In this document: positions 25,127 to 35,324 of the stretch, one piece after another
Numbering within the stretch: position 1 is the first letter of the stretch
Layout of the letters: each line of letters starts with the position of its first letter
NCBI RefSeq assembly: GCF_009831765.1
Contig: NZ_WSSB01000003.1
Span: 1-64,000, forward strand
Length of the DNA stretch: 64,000 nt
Direction of reading: 5' to 3'
Source of the DNA: Craterilacuibacter sinensis
GTDB lineage: Bacteria > Pseudomonadota > Gammaproteobacteria > Burkholderiales > Chromobacteriaceae
Notes under the pieces: model-generated
Told to the model about the DNA's origin: nothing
Seen by the model: only the letters and a program-made list of their open reading frames with translations
The model's database searches: none
Program-made: the position numbers and the translations under genes

Positions 25127-26113
25127 TCAGCCCTGCGCCATTACCAGCACCGGCCGTGCTGCCATTTGTCCGTCCTTTATCGCCTGCAGTGCTTCGGGCA
25201 GCGCGTCAAAGGGCAACGCCTCCAGAGGCACGCCCTGCAGGCGCTGCTGCGCGACGTCCTCCAGCAGCGCTTCACCGGTTGCCATCAGCGCGGCGCGGGC
25301 GGCAGCATGCGCGTGTTCGTGCACGCTGTTCAGGGCCACCTCGTGCAGCGAGAGTGCGCTCGTGAACGCAGGCAGCGGCGGCACTTCCTGCCGATCCTGG
25401 ATGCAGACCAGGTGTCCATTGTAAGCGATCAGCGGCGCAAGCCTCGCCGCCTCAGTACCGCTCGCGCTGTCGATCACCGCGTAAAACGGCGTGCCCGTTT
25501 GCTGTAGTTGCGCGCGCCAGTTTGGCGATCGCTCATCCACGCAGTGATGGGCACCGAGGCTGGCCAGACGGTGGTGGTGGCGGTCGCTGGTGGCAGCCCA
25601 TACCTCAAAGCCGGCTCGGGCGAGCAGTTGGACGAGCAGTGTGCCGACGGCACCGCCGGCGCGGGTCACCAGCACTGGCGCGCCTGCTGCCGGCGGCAGC
25701 TTGGCGATTGCCTGGCTCGCGGTCAGCGCCGGGCAAGGCAAGCTGGCGGCCGTGGCAAAATCGAGCCCGTCGGGCACGCGCATCACCATGTTGGCGGCCA
25801 GCACGCTATGGCTGGCAAAGCTGCCATCACGGAACAGGCTCTGATAGTAGGCGACGCGACTGCCCACCGGTAGCGCGACACCCGCGCCGGTGGCGATCAC
25901 CACGCCCGCGCCGTCGACGCCGGGGATATGACCGTCCTGCCAGCGCGGGTGGCCCCAGTCGATGAACTTCCAGTCGACCGGGTTGAGGCCGACCGCATGG
26001 TTTTCGATCAGTACTTCGCCCGCTTGCGGCTGTGGCCGCTCCAGGTGGCGCAGGATCAGGTCGGTCGGCTGACCCGGCTGTGTCCAGGTCCAGGCTTGCA
26101 TACAGTTTTGCAT
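25127..26113 (-). CDS. Medium-chain dehydrogenase/reductase (zinc-binding ADH family)
   Basis: I start at ATG 26113 (MQNCMQAWTWTQPGQ), giving 328 residues; longer forms extend into noncoding sequence. GroES-like domain HAVGLNPVDWKFIDWGHP and IPGVDGAGVVIATGAGV, then the cofactor domain VLVTRAGGAVGTLLVQLLARAGFEV. It resembles the protein at 22113-23123 and is likely a quinone or enone reductase. A LysR gene follows, and a terminator for the upstream MFS gene precedes it. Confidence 0.85.
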   Translation of the reverse strand: MQNCMQAWTWTQPGQPTDLILRHLERPQPQAGEVLIENHAVGLNPVDWKFIDWGHPRWQDGHIPGVDGAGVVIATGAGVALPVGSRVAYYQSLFRDGSFASHSVLAANMVMRVPDGLDFATAASLPCPALTASQAIAKLPPAAGAPVLVTRAGGAVGTLLVQLLARAGFEVWAATSDRHHHRLASLGAHHCVDERSPNWRAQLQQTGTPFYAVIDSASGTEAARLAPLIAYNGHLVCIQDRQEVPPLPAFTSALSLHEVALNSVHEHAHAAARAALMATGEALLEDVAQQRLQGVPLEALPFDALPEALQAIKDGQMAARPVLVMAQG

Positions 26114-26282
26114 GATGTGTCTCCCTAGTGCAGGGCAGCGGCGTTCAGTCGCTGCGAATGTCGCCATTGTCCCCGCCCGGTGACGGCAGAAAAAGCAGGT
26201 GCCGGGCAAGAAGCTATTGTCGTGGCAGCAATAATCGCCAGACGGCAGTGCCGTATGTCCCGGCCGGGCGCGGCATAAAAAG

Positions 26283-26304
26283 GCCTCCGCCAATTGGCGG
26301 AGGC
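26283..26304 (-). terminator. Rho-independent terminator of the MFS gene
   Basis: GCCTCCGCCAA and TTGGCGGAGGC form an 11-bp perfect stem. On the minus strand it is followed by CTTTTTAT, just after the MFS transporter stop at 26331. Confidence 0.85.
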
Positions 26305-26330
26305 TGGTCTGGCCTATTCAGACTTATTGA

Positions 26331-27536
26331 TTAATGCGCACTGACGGCGTGGGCCGGTTTGGCCAGCGGGTCAATGCCGGCTTTTTTGTCGAGATGGCCT
26401 GCCAAGGTGGTCAGCCCCAGCGAAGCAAGAACGATCAGCGCGCCGATCCACGGTGTGGCCAGCAGGCCCAGGGTGCTGACAATGATGCCGCCAATCCAGG
26501 CGCCCAGCGCGATGCCGACGTTGAAGGCCGCGATATTGAGGCCGGAAGCGACGTCGATCGCTTGCGGTGCTTCACGCTCGGCTTGCTGTACCACATAGAC
26601 CTGCAGGCCTGCCACGTTACCAAAGGCAACTGCGCCCCAGGCCAGTATGGTGGCCACCACCAGCGGGGTCGATGGTGCGGTAAAGGTCAGCGCCAGCAGC
26701 ACCAGTGCCAACAGGGTGAAGATGATCTGCAGTGCGCGGATCGGGCCTTTCTTGTCGGCCAGTTTGCCGCCCCAGATATTGCCGAAGGCCACCGACACGC
26801 CGTACACCAGCATCACCAGCGTGATGCTGGAGGCACCCATCCCGGTCACCTGTTCGAGGATCGGAGCCAGATAGGTGAAGGCGGTGAACGAACCGCCGTA
26901 GCCCAGCGCGGTCATCGCGTAAACCAGCAGCAGGCGGGGTTTCTTCAGTACGGCCATCTGGGTCAGGATAGACGCAGGTTCAGGCTGCGCGATGTTTTTG
27001 GGCACTAGCAACAGGCTGCCGACAAAGGCGACCACACCCAGCAGCGCCACGGCGAGGAAAGTCGCCTGCCAGCCAAAGCTCTGGCCGATCCACGTTCCCA
27101 GCGGCACACCGGTCACCAGCGCGACCGTGAGGCCGGTAAACATGATGGCAATGGCACTGGCTGCCTTCTCCTTGGGCACCAGGCTGGTGGCGATGGTCGA
27201 GCCGATCGAGAAGAACACGCCGTGTGCGAGGCCGGTCAGCACGCGGGCGGCCATCAGGGCCTCGTAACCCGGCGCCATCCAGGCCACCAGATTGCCGACG
27301 GTAAACAGCGCCATCAGCCCCAGCAGCAACTGCTTGCGCGGTACGCGCCCGGTCAGTGCGGTGAGTACCGGCGCGCCGACGGCCACGCCCAGCGCGTACA
27401 GGCTGACCAGAAGGCCGGCCGACGGCACGGAAACGCCCAGGCTCTGGGCAATGGTCGGGATCAACCCGACGATCACGAATTCGGTAGTGCCGATGGCAAA
27501 GGCGCTGAGGGTCAGCGCCCACAAGGCGAGTGGCAT
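26331..27536 (-). CDS. MFS transporter, AraJ/sugar-efflux-like
   Basis: Start chosen at ATG 27536 (MPLALWALTLSAFAIGTTEF), 401 residues with 12 membrane helices. FAIGTTEFVIVGLIPTIAQS and RVPRKQLLLGLMALF are typical of DHA1-family drug/arabinose-type exporters. It exports a small molecule across the inner membrane. A divergent LysR gene starts at 27653 and a spaced inverted repeat lies between, so inducible expression is likely. Confidence 0.88.
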   Translation of the reverse strand: MPLALWALTLSAFAIGTTEFVIVGLIPTIAQSLGVSVPSAGLLVSLYALGVAVGAPVLTALTGRVPRKQLLLGLMALFTVGNLVAWMAPGYEALMAARVLTGLAHGVFFSIGSTIATSLVPKEKAASAIAIMFTGLTVALVTGVPLGTWIGQSFGWQATFLAVALLGVVAFVGSLLLVPKNIAQPEPASILTQMAVLKKPRLLLVYAMTALGYGGSFTAFTYLAPILEQVTGMGASSITLVMLVYGVSVAFGNIWGGKLADKKGPIRALQIIFTLLALVLLALTFTAPSTPLVVATILAWGAVAFGNVAGLQVYVVQQAEREAPQAIDVASGLNIAAFNVGIALGAWIGGIIVSTLGLLATPWIGALIVLASLGLTTLAGHLDKKAGIDPLAKPAHAVSAH

Positions 27537-27595
27537 GATGAGCTCCTTTGATGGTGGGGGGATATCTCCCGTGACAGGCTGCGCATTGTGGGCAC

Positions 27596-27629
27596 TTGCC
27601 AGCGGCAGATAAATAGGCTGTACTGGCAA
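27596..27629. promoter_or_regulatory. Candidate LysR binding site between MFS and LysR genes
   Basis: TTGCCAG (27596-27602) and CTGGCAA (27623-27629) form a perfect spaced dyad in the divergent promoter region, fitting a LysR activation or recognition site. Confidence 0.5.
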
Positions 27630-27652
27630 ATACTTGTGAGCTGGAGTCAATA

Positions 27653-28546
27653 ATGTTGAATGTCGATGCGCTGATTGCGTTTTGCACCGTCATTGATGCA
27701 GGCTCGTTCTCGGCAGCGGCCGAACGCCTTGGCCAGACGCCATCCGGCATCAGCCGCACCATCTCGCGACTGGAGAGCCAGCTGGGCATCAGCCTGATCA
27801 CCCGCACCACGCGCCGGCTCGACCTGACCGAAGAAGGGCGCTGGCTGCTGGAGCGCGCCCGCTCCATCCTTGCCGAGCTCGCCGCAACCGAGGCCCAACT
27901 GGCAAACAGCCGCGCCCAGCCCTCCGGCCTCGTCCGCGTCAACGCGGCGACGCCGGTTCTGGTCCATCTTGTCGCGCCGCTGGTGGCTGGTTTTCTGGAG
28001 AGTACCCCGCAGGTGCAGCTGGAACTGAATCATGGGGAAACCGTCGTCGATCTGATCGAAGAGCGTGCCGACGTGGCGATCCGGCTGGGGACGCTCTCGG
28101 ACTCGACCCTCAACGCACGCAGACTGGGCGAAACACCGCAGCGGCTGGTCGCTGCGCCCGCCTATCTGGCGCGCTGCGGGACGCCCGCCAGCGTCGAGGC
28201 GCTCGGTGTGCACCGCTTGCTGGGGTTCACCCAGCCGGCCTCGCTCAACCTGTGGCCGCTTGGGCACGCCGGTGGCGACGGCTGGCCGGCCCGGCCGTCG
28301 CTGGCGGCCTCCAGCGGGGAGACGCTGTACCGCCTGGCGCTCGAGGGCGTCGGCATTGCCTGCCTGTCCGACTTTCTGGTTAAGGACGCGCTCGCCCAGG
28401 GGAAGTTATGCGAGGTATTAGCGCAGGCAAGGCTGCATTGGAGCTTGCCGGTGTGGGCTGTGTTTTACCGGCAAGGGGGGCTGGCGCCGCGTGTTGCTGC
28501 CTTTGTCGACTATCTGGCGCAGCATCTGCCCGCGCGGCTGGGCTGA
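27653..28546 (+). CDS. LysR-family transcriptional regulator
   Basis: This 297-residue protein has a helix-turn-helix (GSFSAAAERLGQTPSGISRTI) and a LysR substrate domain with ERADVAIRLGTLSDSTLNAR, the CrgA/YafC-like branch. It is divergent from the MFS exporter gene, which is its likely target. The stretch 28547-28758 downstream has no gene I can support. Confidence 0.9.
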   Translation: MLNVDALIAFCTVIDAGSFSAAAERLGQTPSGISRTISRLESQLGISLITRTTRRLDLTEEGRWLLERARSILAELAATEAQLANSRAQPSGLVRVNAATPVLVHLVAPLVAGFLESTPQVQLELNHGETVVDLIEERADVAIRLGTLSDSTLNARRLGETPQRLVAAPAYLARCGTPASVEALGVHRLLGFTQPASLNLWPLGHAGGDGWPARPSLAASSGETLYRLALEGVGIACLSDFLVKDALAQGKLCEVLAQARLHWSLPVWAVFYRQGGLAPRVAAFVDYLAQHLPARLG

Positions 28547-28758
28547 CGCCGCCACGCACCCGCGCCAAGGTGCCGCCGTGATCGTCGAAAGCCGTACCAT
28601 TCAGCCCGTCGAGCAGACGATGGCCCAGCCGGAGACCCTGGCCGCCTGCGCTATGTACCAGTACATCGACCAGGCCCGGGTCAGCGGGGGCGGCACGCAG
28701 CGAGTAGGCACCCAGCGTCGCCCCCATGGCACTTGCGATCAGGATGGGGGGTGCTCTT

Positions 28759-29460
28759 TCATCGCCATGGCCCTTCGATTTGCGCGCGTGTCTCTTCGAC
28801 CGCAATCGCCCACATCTTCAGCACATCTTCGTCCGGGCGCTGATAGGCCCCGCCGAAGTTGCCGTCACCGATATATTCACGCGCCAGTGCGGGGTTCAGT
28901 ACCGCGTAGCGCGCAAAGTCGATCAGCGGCTTGACGCCGGCAGGCGGGTTCGCGCCGGCCACCCGGGTAAACGGCAGGTTTTCCATCCATGAAGCATGCG
29001 AGCTTTGCGGATCTATGCTTTTCACGCAGGCTAAGGTGCCGGGCGCATTCCACCAGTTGTGAAACTTCACCTGCACTTCGGGGTTGGCCGCCATCCATTC
29101 GGTCGCAAGCCCTGCTGCCGGCGAGTTGCCGCCGTGGCCGTTGACGATCACGATGCGGCGAAAGCCTTGGTTTGCCAGGCTGTCGAGCAGGTCGCGCACC
29201 AGCGAGAGATAGGTGGCGAGTTTCAGCGTGACCGTGCCGGGAAAGGCGCTGAAATAGGGCGCAATGCCGTAATTCACCACCGGAAACACCGGGATGCCCA
29301 GCGGTTCTGCCGCATCCAGCGCCACCTGTTCGGCCAGAAGTGCATCGGTCGCCAGGCTCAGGTAGGCATGCTGTTCGATGCTGCCCAGCGGCAAGATGCA
29401 GCGGTCGTCGTTTTGCAGATAGCTTTCCACCTGCATCCAGTTCATGTCGGCAATTTTCAT
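28759..29460 (-). CDS. Creatininase-family amidohydrolase
   Basis: The protein has 233 residues. Motifs ILPLGSIEQHAYLSLATDAL (metal Glu, His and Asp), PGTVTL and IVIVNGHGGNSPA are those of the creatininase/creatinine amidohydrolase family, whose members open cyclic amides with two metal ions. It starts 2 nt after the end of the isoaspartyl peptidase gene and is the last gene of a four-gene unit with a symporter. The substrate is probably an amide taken up by that symporter. Creatinine itself is not proved. Confidence 0.87.
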   Translation of the reverse strand: MKIADMNWMQVESYLQNDDRCILPLGSIEQHAYLSLATDALLAEQVALDAAEPLGIPVFPVVNYGIAPYFSAFPGTVTLKLATYLSLVRDLLDSLANQGFRRIVIVNGHGGNSPAAGLATEWMAANPEVQVKFHNWWNAPGTLACVKSIDPQSSHASWMENLPFTRVAGANPPAGVKPLIDFARYAVLNPALAREYIGDGNFGGAYQRPDEDVLKMWAIAVEETRAQIEGPWR

Positions 29461-29462
29461 CT

Positions 29463-30419
29463 TCAGCTTTCTGAGTCGCGGTAGATGGCGACTTCGATTT
29501 CGCCGCCGGCGACCAGTTGGCCGCGATACATGCCTTCGGTGTTGAAGGGCAGGGTGATATGGCCCTGGGCATCGATCACGATCAGCCCGCCCTGGCCACC
29601 CATTGTGCCCAACTCCGCCATGACGGCGGCGGCGGCGGTAGCGGCGTCTTCGTTCAGGTAACGCATGCGCGCGCTGATTTCGTGTGCGGCGCAGGCGCGC
29701 AGGAAGACTTCGCCGGTGCCGGTGCCGGAAATGGCTACCTTGTCGTCAGCCCAGGTGCCGGCGCCAATCACCGGACTGTCTCCGATCCGGCCCCAGCGTT
29801 TGTTGGTGAGTCCGCCGGTCGAAGTGGCCGCGGCCAGTTGTCCGAAGCGGTCCAGAGCGACGGCACCGACAGTGCCGAATTTTTTGTCGGCAAAAGCCAG
29901 CTTGTGCGCGCCATCATGGTCGAGCACGGCAGCGTTGCTGTCGCGTACGGCCAGCAATTGCTGGTAGCGCGCTTCGGTGTGGAAATATTCGGCGGGTGCA
30001 GTTTCCAGCCCGGCATCTTCGGCAAAGGCGCGAGCACCTGCGCCGGCAAGCATGACATGGTTGGATTTTTCCATGACGGCGCGTGCTGCCAGTACCGGGT
30101 TTTTGATGCCGGTGATCTGGCAGACTGCACCGGCGTCGCGTCCCTGACCGACCATGACCGCCGCATCCATCTCGTTATGCCCTTCATGGGTAAAGACGGC
30201 ACCTCGTCCGGCATTGAATAAAGGGCTGTCTTCCATCACCGCGACGGCGGCACAGACCGCATCCAGTGCATGCTGGCCACTGGCCAGGCAGGCTTGGCCT
30301 GCGACCATGGCCAGATGCAGCGTTGTGCGGTATTCGGTTTCCTGTTCCGGCGTCATGGTGCTGCGGGTGAGGGTGCCTGCGCCGCCGTGGATGGCGAGTG
30401 CGAATTCTGGGCGTTGCAT
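29463..30419 (-). CDS. iaaA: Isoaspartyl peptidase/L-asparaginase
   Basis: This 318-residue Ntn hydrolase has HGGAGT near the N terminus, FNAGRGAVFT, and the autocleavage site FGTVGAVALD with nucleophile Thr183. GRIGDSPVIGAGTWAD and ISGTGTGE complete the active site. The enzyme self-cleaves and hydrolyses beta-aspartyl peptides and asparagine. It lies between a symporter and a creatininase-like gene, suggesting combined uptake and breakdown of isoaspartyl or related amides. Confidence 0.92.
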   Translation of the reverse strand: MQRPEFALAIHGGAGTLTRSTMTPEQETEYRTTLHLAMVAGQACLASGQHALDAVCAAVAVMEDSPLFNAGRGAVFTHEGHNEMDAAVMVGQGRDAGAVCQITGIKNPVLAARAVMEKSNHVMLAGAGARAFAEDAGLETAPAEYFHTEARYQQLLAVRDSNAAVLDHDGAHKLAFADKKFGTVGAVALDRFGQLAAATSTGGLTNKRWGRIGDSPVIGAGTWADDKVAISGTGTGEVFLRACAAHEISARMRYLNEDAATAAAAVMAELGTMGGQGGLIVIDAQGHITLPFNTEGMYRGQLVAGGEIEVAIYRDSES

Positions 30420-30450
30420 ATATCTTCCTAATGTTTTGTTATGAGTCAGA

Positions 30451-30481
30451 AGCCCGCCAGGCCTGATGGCGCCGGCGGGCT
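30451..30481 (-). promoter_or_regulatory. Intercistronic hairpin between symporter and iaaA
   Basis: AGCCCGCC and GGCGGGCT pair across 15 nt in the 71-bp gap. Without a T run, it is more likely an attenuator or mRNA-stability element than a full terminator. Confidence 0.5.
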
Positions 30482-30490
30482 GGGCTGTTG

Positions 30491-31978
30491 TCAGGCGAAG
30501 GCGAAATGGCGGTTCAGGACTTCACGCTTGACCGGCTGGGTCGCGAGGCTGACCACCACCATCAGCACCATGGTGGCCATCCAGCTGATGATCAGCGGAT
30601 CGAAGCCCATGGTCAGATCCTTGCCCCACAGTGCCAGTGACACATAGATCACCTGACCTACGATGGCGGCACTAAAAGCTGCAGCGAGCGTCGCCCGTTT
30701 CCAGTACATGCCAAGGATGACCGGCGCGACCCAGATGCCGAGGCCGCCAAAGGAGAAGCGGATCAGCTCAAAGATAGAGGCAGGCTTGGTGATGCCGACG
30801 ATGATGCCGGCCACGCCGATGGCCACGGTCACATAGCGCGACAGGCGGAAAATCTGCTCGTCGCTCGCCTTGGGGTTGATGCCGTGCTGGTAGATGTCGC
30901 GGGTGATGCCGCCGGTGGCGACCACCAGTAGTGCATCAATGGTCGACATGCCGGCCGAAACGATACCGGCGATCAGGATGGCGGCCAGATAAGGGTTGAG
31001 GTTTTGCTGCAGCAGTATCGGTACGATAAAGTCGGTTTCCTTGCCGGTCAGGCCCGGCAGGCTGACGATGCCCATCACACCCGACCATTCGATCAGCGTG
31101 GCGGAAACCAGCATGCCCAGCGTACCCAGAATCACCGCCTTATACATGGTGCGGTAGTCGCGCATGGCGTAGAACTTGGTGAACAGCGTCGGCTGGCCGA
31201 TGGTGAAGAAGCTCCACATCACTATCATTGAGAAGTAGGCCGTCCACGGGTATTTTCCGGCGGCCCCGGGGTGGGCCAGATACTGCTCGCCCTTGGCCAA
31301 AAGCGCCGCGTTAATGTTTTCCAGTCCGCCGCCGGCCTGTACCGATACGACAAAGGTCACGACGGCGGTGACGACCATCAGGCCGCCTTGCAGCACGTCG
31401 GTCAGCATGGCGCCCTTCATGCCGCCTGTCATGCAGTAGAGGATCACCATGATGCCCATGCCGACCACGCCGACCCACTCGGGCAGGCCGGTAAAGGTAT
31501 GCACAATCACGCCGGCGCCGACCGTCTGCGCGCCGATCATGCCTATCAGGAACACCACCATCATGCTGGCGTGCAGGATGCCCAGTTTGCGCGAGTCATA
31601 GCGGCTGGCCAGATAGTCGGTCATGGTCAACAGGCCATGCTGGTGCGACAGCTGCATCAGTTTGCGCCCTACCAGCAGTGCCGGAATGATCATGGAGAAG
31701 GCCAGGCCCGGCACCGAAATGGTCAGGCCGGCATAGCCGTTGGCGTAGGCGACTGCCGGCACGCCCATGAAGGTGCTCATCGAGTACTGGGTGGCGAAGT
31801 AGGCGATACCGCTGACGACGGCACCGGCTTTGCCCCCCATGACGAAGAAGTCCTGCAGTGACTTGGTGCTCTTGGCGGCATACCAGCCGATACCGCCGAT
31901 AATGGCGAAGTAGACCAGCAGCGTCATGAAGAACGGCAGCGGCGTTGGCTGAATCAGTGCGGAAACCGGGGCGCTCAT
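30491..31978 (-). CDS. Sodium:solute symporter (SSS family)
   Basis: The protein has 495 residues and about 13 membrane helices. GWYAAKSTKSLQDFFVMGGKAG and IAYFATQYSMSTFMGVPAVAYANG are the N-terminal SSS signature, and GIVSAGMSTIDALLVVATGGITRDIY is the central one. It drives substrate uptake with sodium. Its start overlaps the stop of the small DUF3311-like gene by 4 nt. The following peptidase and creatininase-like genes suggest an amide or peptide-derived substrate. Confidence 0.9.
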   Translation of the reverse strand: MSAPVSALIQPTPLPFFMTLLVYFAIIGGIGWYAAKSTKSLQDFFVMGGKAGAVVSGIAYFATQYSMSTFMGVPAVAYANGYAGLTISVPGLAFSMIIPALLVGRKLMQLSHQHGLLTMTDYLASRYDSRKLGILHASMMVVFLIGMIGAQTVGAGVIVHTFTGLPEWVGVVGMGIMVILYCMTGGMKGAMLTDVLQGGLMVVTAVVTFVVSVQAGGGLENINAALLAKGEQYLAHPGAAGKYPWTAYFSMIVMWSFFTIGQPTLFTKFYAMRDYRTMYKAVILGTLGMLVSATLIEWSGVMGIVSLPGLTGKETDFIVPILLQQNLNPYLAAILIAGIVSAGMSTIDALLVVATGGITRDIYQHGINPKASDEQIFRLSRYVTVAIGVAGIIVGITKPASIFELIRFSFGGLGIWVAPVILGMYWKRATLAAAFSAAIVGQVIYVSLALWGKDLTMGFDPLIISWMATMVLMVVVSLATQPVKREVLNRHFAFA

Positions 31979-32229
31979 TGCTCGTCTCCTGTGCTGGCAT
32001 CAAGGCTCTGGTATTCGGGGCGGGCCAGGCACTGGCGGGCAAAAATCACAACGGTAACCAGCACTACGAAGCCGTGGCCGATCCAGCCCCACAGGAACAT
32101 CGGTACGCCCAAGGGGCCGGGCAGGTAGCTTTCGTTGTAATACCACGGCAGGGGCAACATGATCAGCCCGTACAGGGCCAGAATGATGGCGGTCCATCGT
32201 CGCTCGAAGGCGTTGCTTAGGCAGTGCAT
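31975..32229 (-). CDS. DUF3311-like small membrane partner of the symporter
   Basis: This 84-residue protein has two membrane helices (AIILALYGLIMLPLP and LWGWIGHGFVVLVTVVIF) with a YLPGPLGVPMFLWGW turn. Such proteins occur next to SSS symporters (as with YhdT and PanF), probably as a small subunit or assembly factor. It is first in the operon and overlaps the symporter start. Confidence 0.8.
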   Translation of the reverse strand: MHCLSNAFERRWTAIILALYGLIMLPLPWYYNESYLPGPLGVPMFLWGWIGHGFVVLVTVVIFARQCLARPEYQSLDASTGDEQ

Positions 32230-32577
32230 GGGTGTGGTCCTTTGTAGTGCGGCTTGCTAATAAATATTAACTTTTGCTTATATAAAATGCATTTTCAGTG
32301 CTTTTTTATTACTTCATAGGCGTGTAAATTCTGTATTGATAGAGATCAAAGGCTTTTTAATTTGGAAGGAAAGTCGCAGCCACTGCTGGGTAGCGTTGAA
32401 TGGCGGCTATCTGCATGGCGCCAGATGGCTTGAGTGTGGCTTTGGTCGTGTGGGCGCGGCGGTGTCGGCAGGGTATGGCTGCTGCCTGGGGGGGACTGCG
32501 CAGTGAGGCGGGAGTGGGGGGGCGGTTGAATCAGAGGGGCTTGGGGTGCAATCAGCCGTCGGACAGACGACGCAAAA
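32230..32577. other. Gene-free promoter region
   Basis: No gene is visible. The AT-rich part 32260-32360 should contain the minus-strand promoter of the symporter operon; the right end carries the serS terminator. Confidence 0.5.
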
Positions 32578-32598
32578 ATGCCCGGCAGTGCCGGGCAT
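32578..32598 (-). terminator. Rho-independent terminator of serS
   Basis: ATGCCCGGCA and TGCCGGGCAT form a 10-bp stem around one base; on the minus strand it is followed by TTTTTGCG. Confidence 0.88.
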
Positions 32599-32622
32599 CG
32601 AGGGTGTCACAATCCAGAGGCA

Positions 32623-33912
<1,290 letters not shown>

Positions 33913-35226
33913 TCAGTCCTGTTTTTTTGCTTGATTGTCCAGCTCGCGCAAGAACGCGAGCTTTTCACCGATTTTTGTTTCCAGGCCGCGCGGCACCGGC
34001 TGGTACCAGTGCGGCTCTGCCATGCCATCGGGCAGGTAGTGTTCTCCTGCGGCGTAGGCGTCGGGCTCGTCATGGGCATAGCGATAGGCGTGCCCATAGC
34101 CCAAGTCCTGCATCAGGCGCGTAGGCGCATTGCGCAAGTGTACCGGTACGGCTTGCGACGCGTCCTGTTTTACAAAGGCTAGGGCGGCATTATACGCCTT
34201 GTAGCCGGCATTGCTCTTGGCGGCGATGGCCAAGTACAGGGTTGCTTGCGCTAGCGCAAGTTCTCCTTCCGGGCTGCCCAGCCTTTCATAGGTGGTGGCG
34301 GCATCGTTGGCGATCTGCATGGCGCGCGGGTCTGCCAGGCCGATATCTTCCCACGCCATGCGGATCAGGCGCCGCGCCAGATATTTGGGGTCGGCGCCGC
34401 CGTCCAGCATGCGCGTCAGCCAGTACAGTGCCGCATCCGGGTTGGAGCCGCGTACCGATTTGTGCAGGGCCGAGATCTGGTCGTAAAAAGCGTCGCCGCC
34501 CTTGTCAAAGCGCCGCGCATTCAGCGTCAGCACTTCGGCCAGAAAGTCGCAGCCTATCTGGGTGACCGCGCGCGCGCGCGCAGCGGTGCGGGTCTGCTCC
34601 AAAAGGTTAAGAAAGCGGCGCGCATCACCATCGGCGTAGCCTGAGAGCATGGTGATGGCCGCTTCGTCGAAAACCAGTCCGTCCAGTGCGCCCTGCGCCT
34701 TGGCGCGCTGGAACAGGGCGTGCAGCTCTGCCGTAGACAGCGACTCGAGCACATAGACTTGTGCGCGCGACAATAGCGCCCGGTTGACCTCGAACGAGGG
34801 GTTTTCCGTCGTGGCGCCGATAAAGGTCAGCAGTCCCGACTCGACAAAAGGCAGGAAGGCGTCCTGCTGGCTCTTGTTGAAACGGTGCACCTCGTCGACA
34901 AACAAGATGGTGCGCCGGCCCGAGCCCGATAGCGCCACATGGGCGCGCTCGACGGCTTCGCGTATGTCCTTGATGCCGGCAAATACCGCCGAGATCGGAA
35001 TAAATTCGGCATCGAAGCTGGCTGCCAGAATGCGCGCCAGCGTAGTCTTGCCGACGCCGGGCGGCCCCCACAAGATCATCGAGTGCGGTGTCTTGGCGTC
35101 GATCGCCAGCCTGAGCGGCTTGTTGGGGCCAATCAGGTGCTGCTGGCCGATCACGTCGGCCAGTGTTGTCGGGCGCAGCATTTCGGCTAGCGGCTTTTCC
35201 GGTTCGCGGGCAAAAAGGTCGTTCAC
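33913..35226 (-). CDS. rarA: Replication-associated recombination protein A
   Basis: The 437-residue AAA+ ATPase carries WGPPGVGKTTLARILA (Walker A), TILFVDEVHRFNKSQQDAFLP (Walker B), FIGATTENPSFEVNRALLSR (sensor 1 and arginine finger) and the RarA/MgsA C-terminal tetramer domain (LYWLTRMLDGGADPKYLARR). It acts at stalled replication forks. It ends 3 nt before serS, so the two are co-transcribed. Confidence 0.96.
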   Translation of the reverse strand: MNDLFAREPEKPLAEMLRPTTLADVIGQQHLIGPNKPLRLAIDAKTPHSMILWGPPGVGKTTLARILAASFDAEFIPISAVFAGIKDIREAVERAHVALSGSGRRTILFVDEVHRFNKSQQDAFLPFVESGLLTFIGATTENPSFEVNRALLSRAQVYVLESLSTAELHALFQRAKAQGALDGLVFDEAAITMLSGYADGDARRFLNLLEQTRTAARARAVTQIGCDFLAEVLTLNARRFDKGGDAFYDQISALHKSVRGSNPDAALYWLTRMLDGGADPKYLARRLIRMAWEDIGLADPRAMQIANDAATTYERLGSPEGELALAQATLYLAIAAKSNAGYKAYNAALAFVKQDASQAVPVHLRNAPTRLMQDLGYGHAYRYAHDEPDAYAAGEHYLPDGMAEPHWYQPVPRGLETKIGEKLAFLRELDNQAKKQD

Positions 35227-35324
35227 GAGAGATGGCCGCTGGTGTGGCGGCGGGGGAGGGTGGCCATGCGCGCTAGGCTAGCGTGCATGGCTGGCAAAGG
35301 CAATCGGCAGGGCACGCCTTCTTG

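Noticed and set aside
28547-28758. Coding-like minus-strand stretch (MGATLGAYSLRAAPAD and following)
   Set aside because: It has good codon character but no clear family and runs on antisense into the LysR gene; I cannot support it as a gene.
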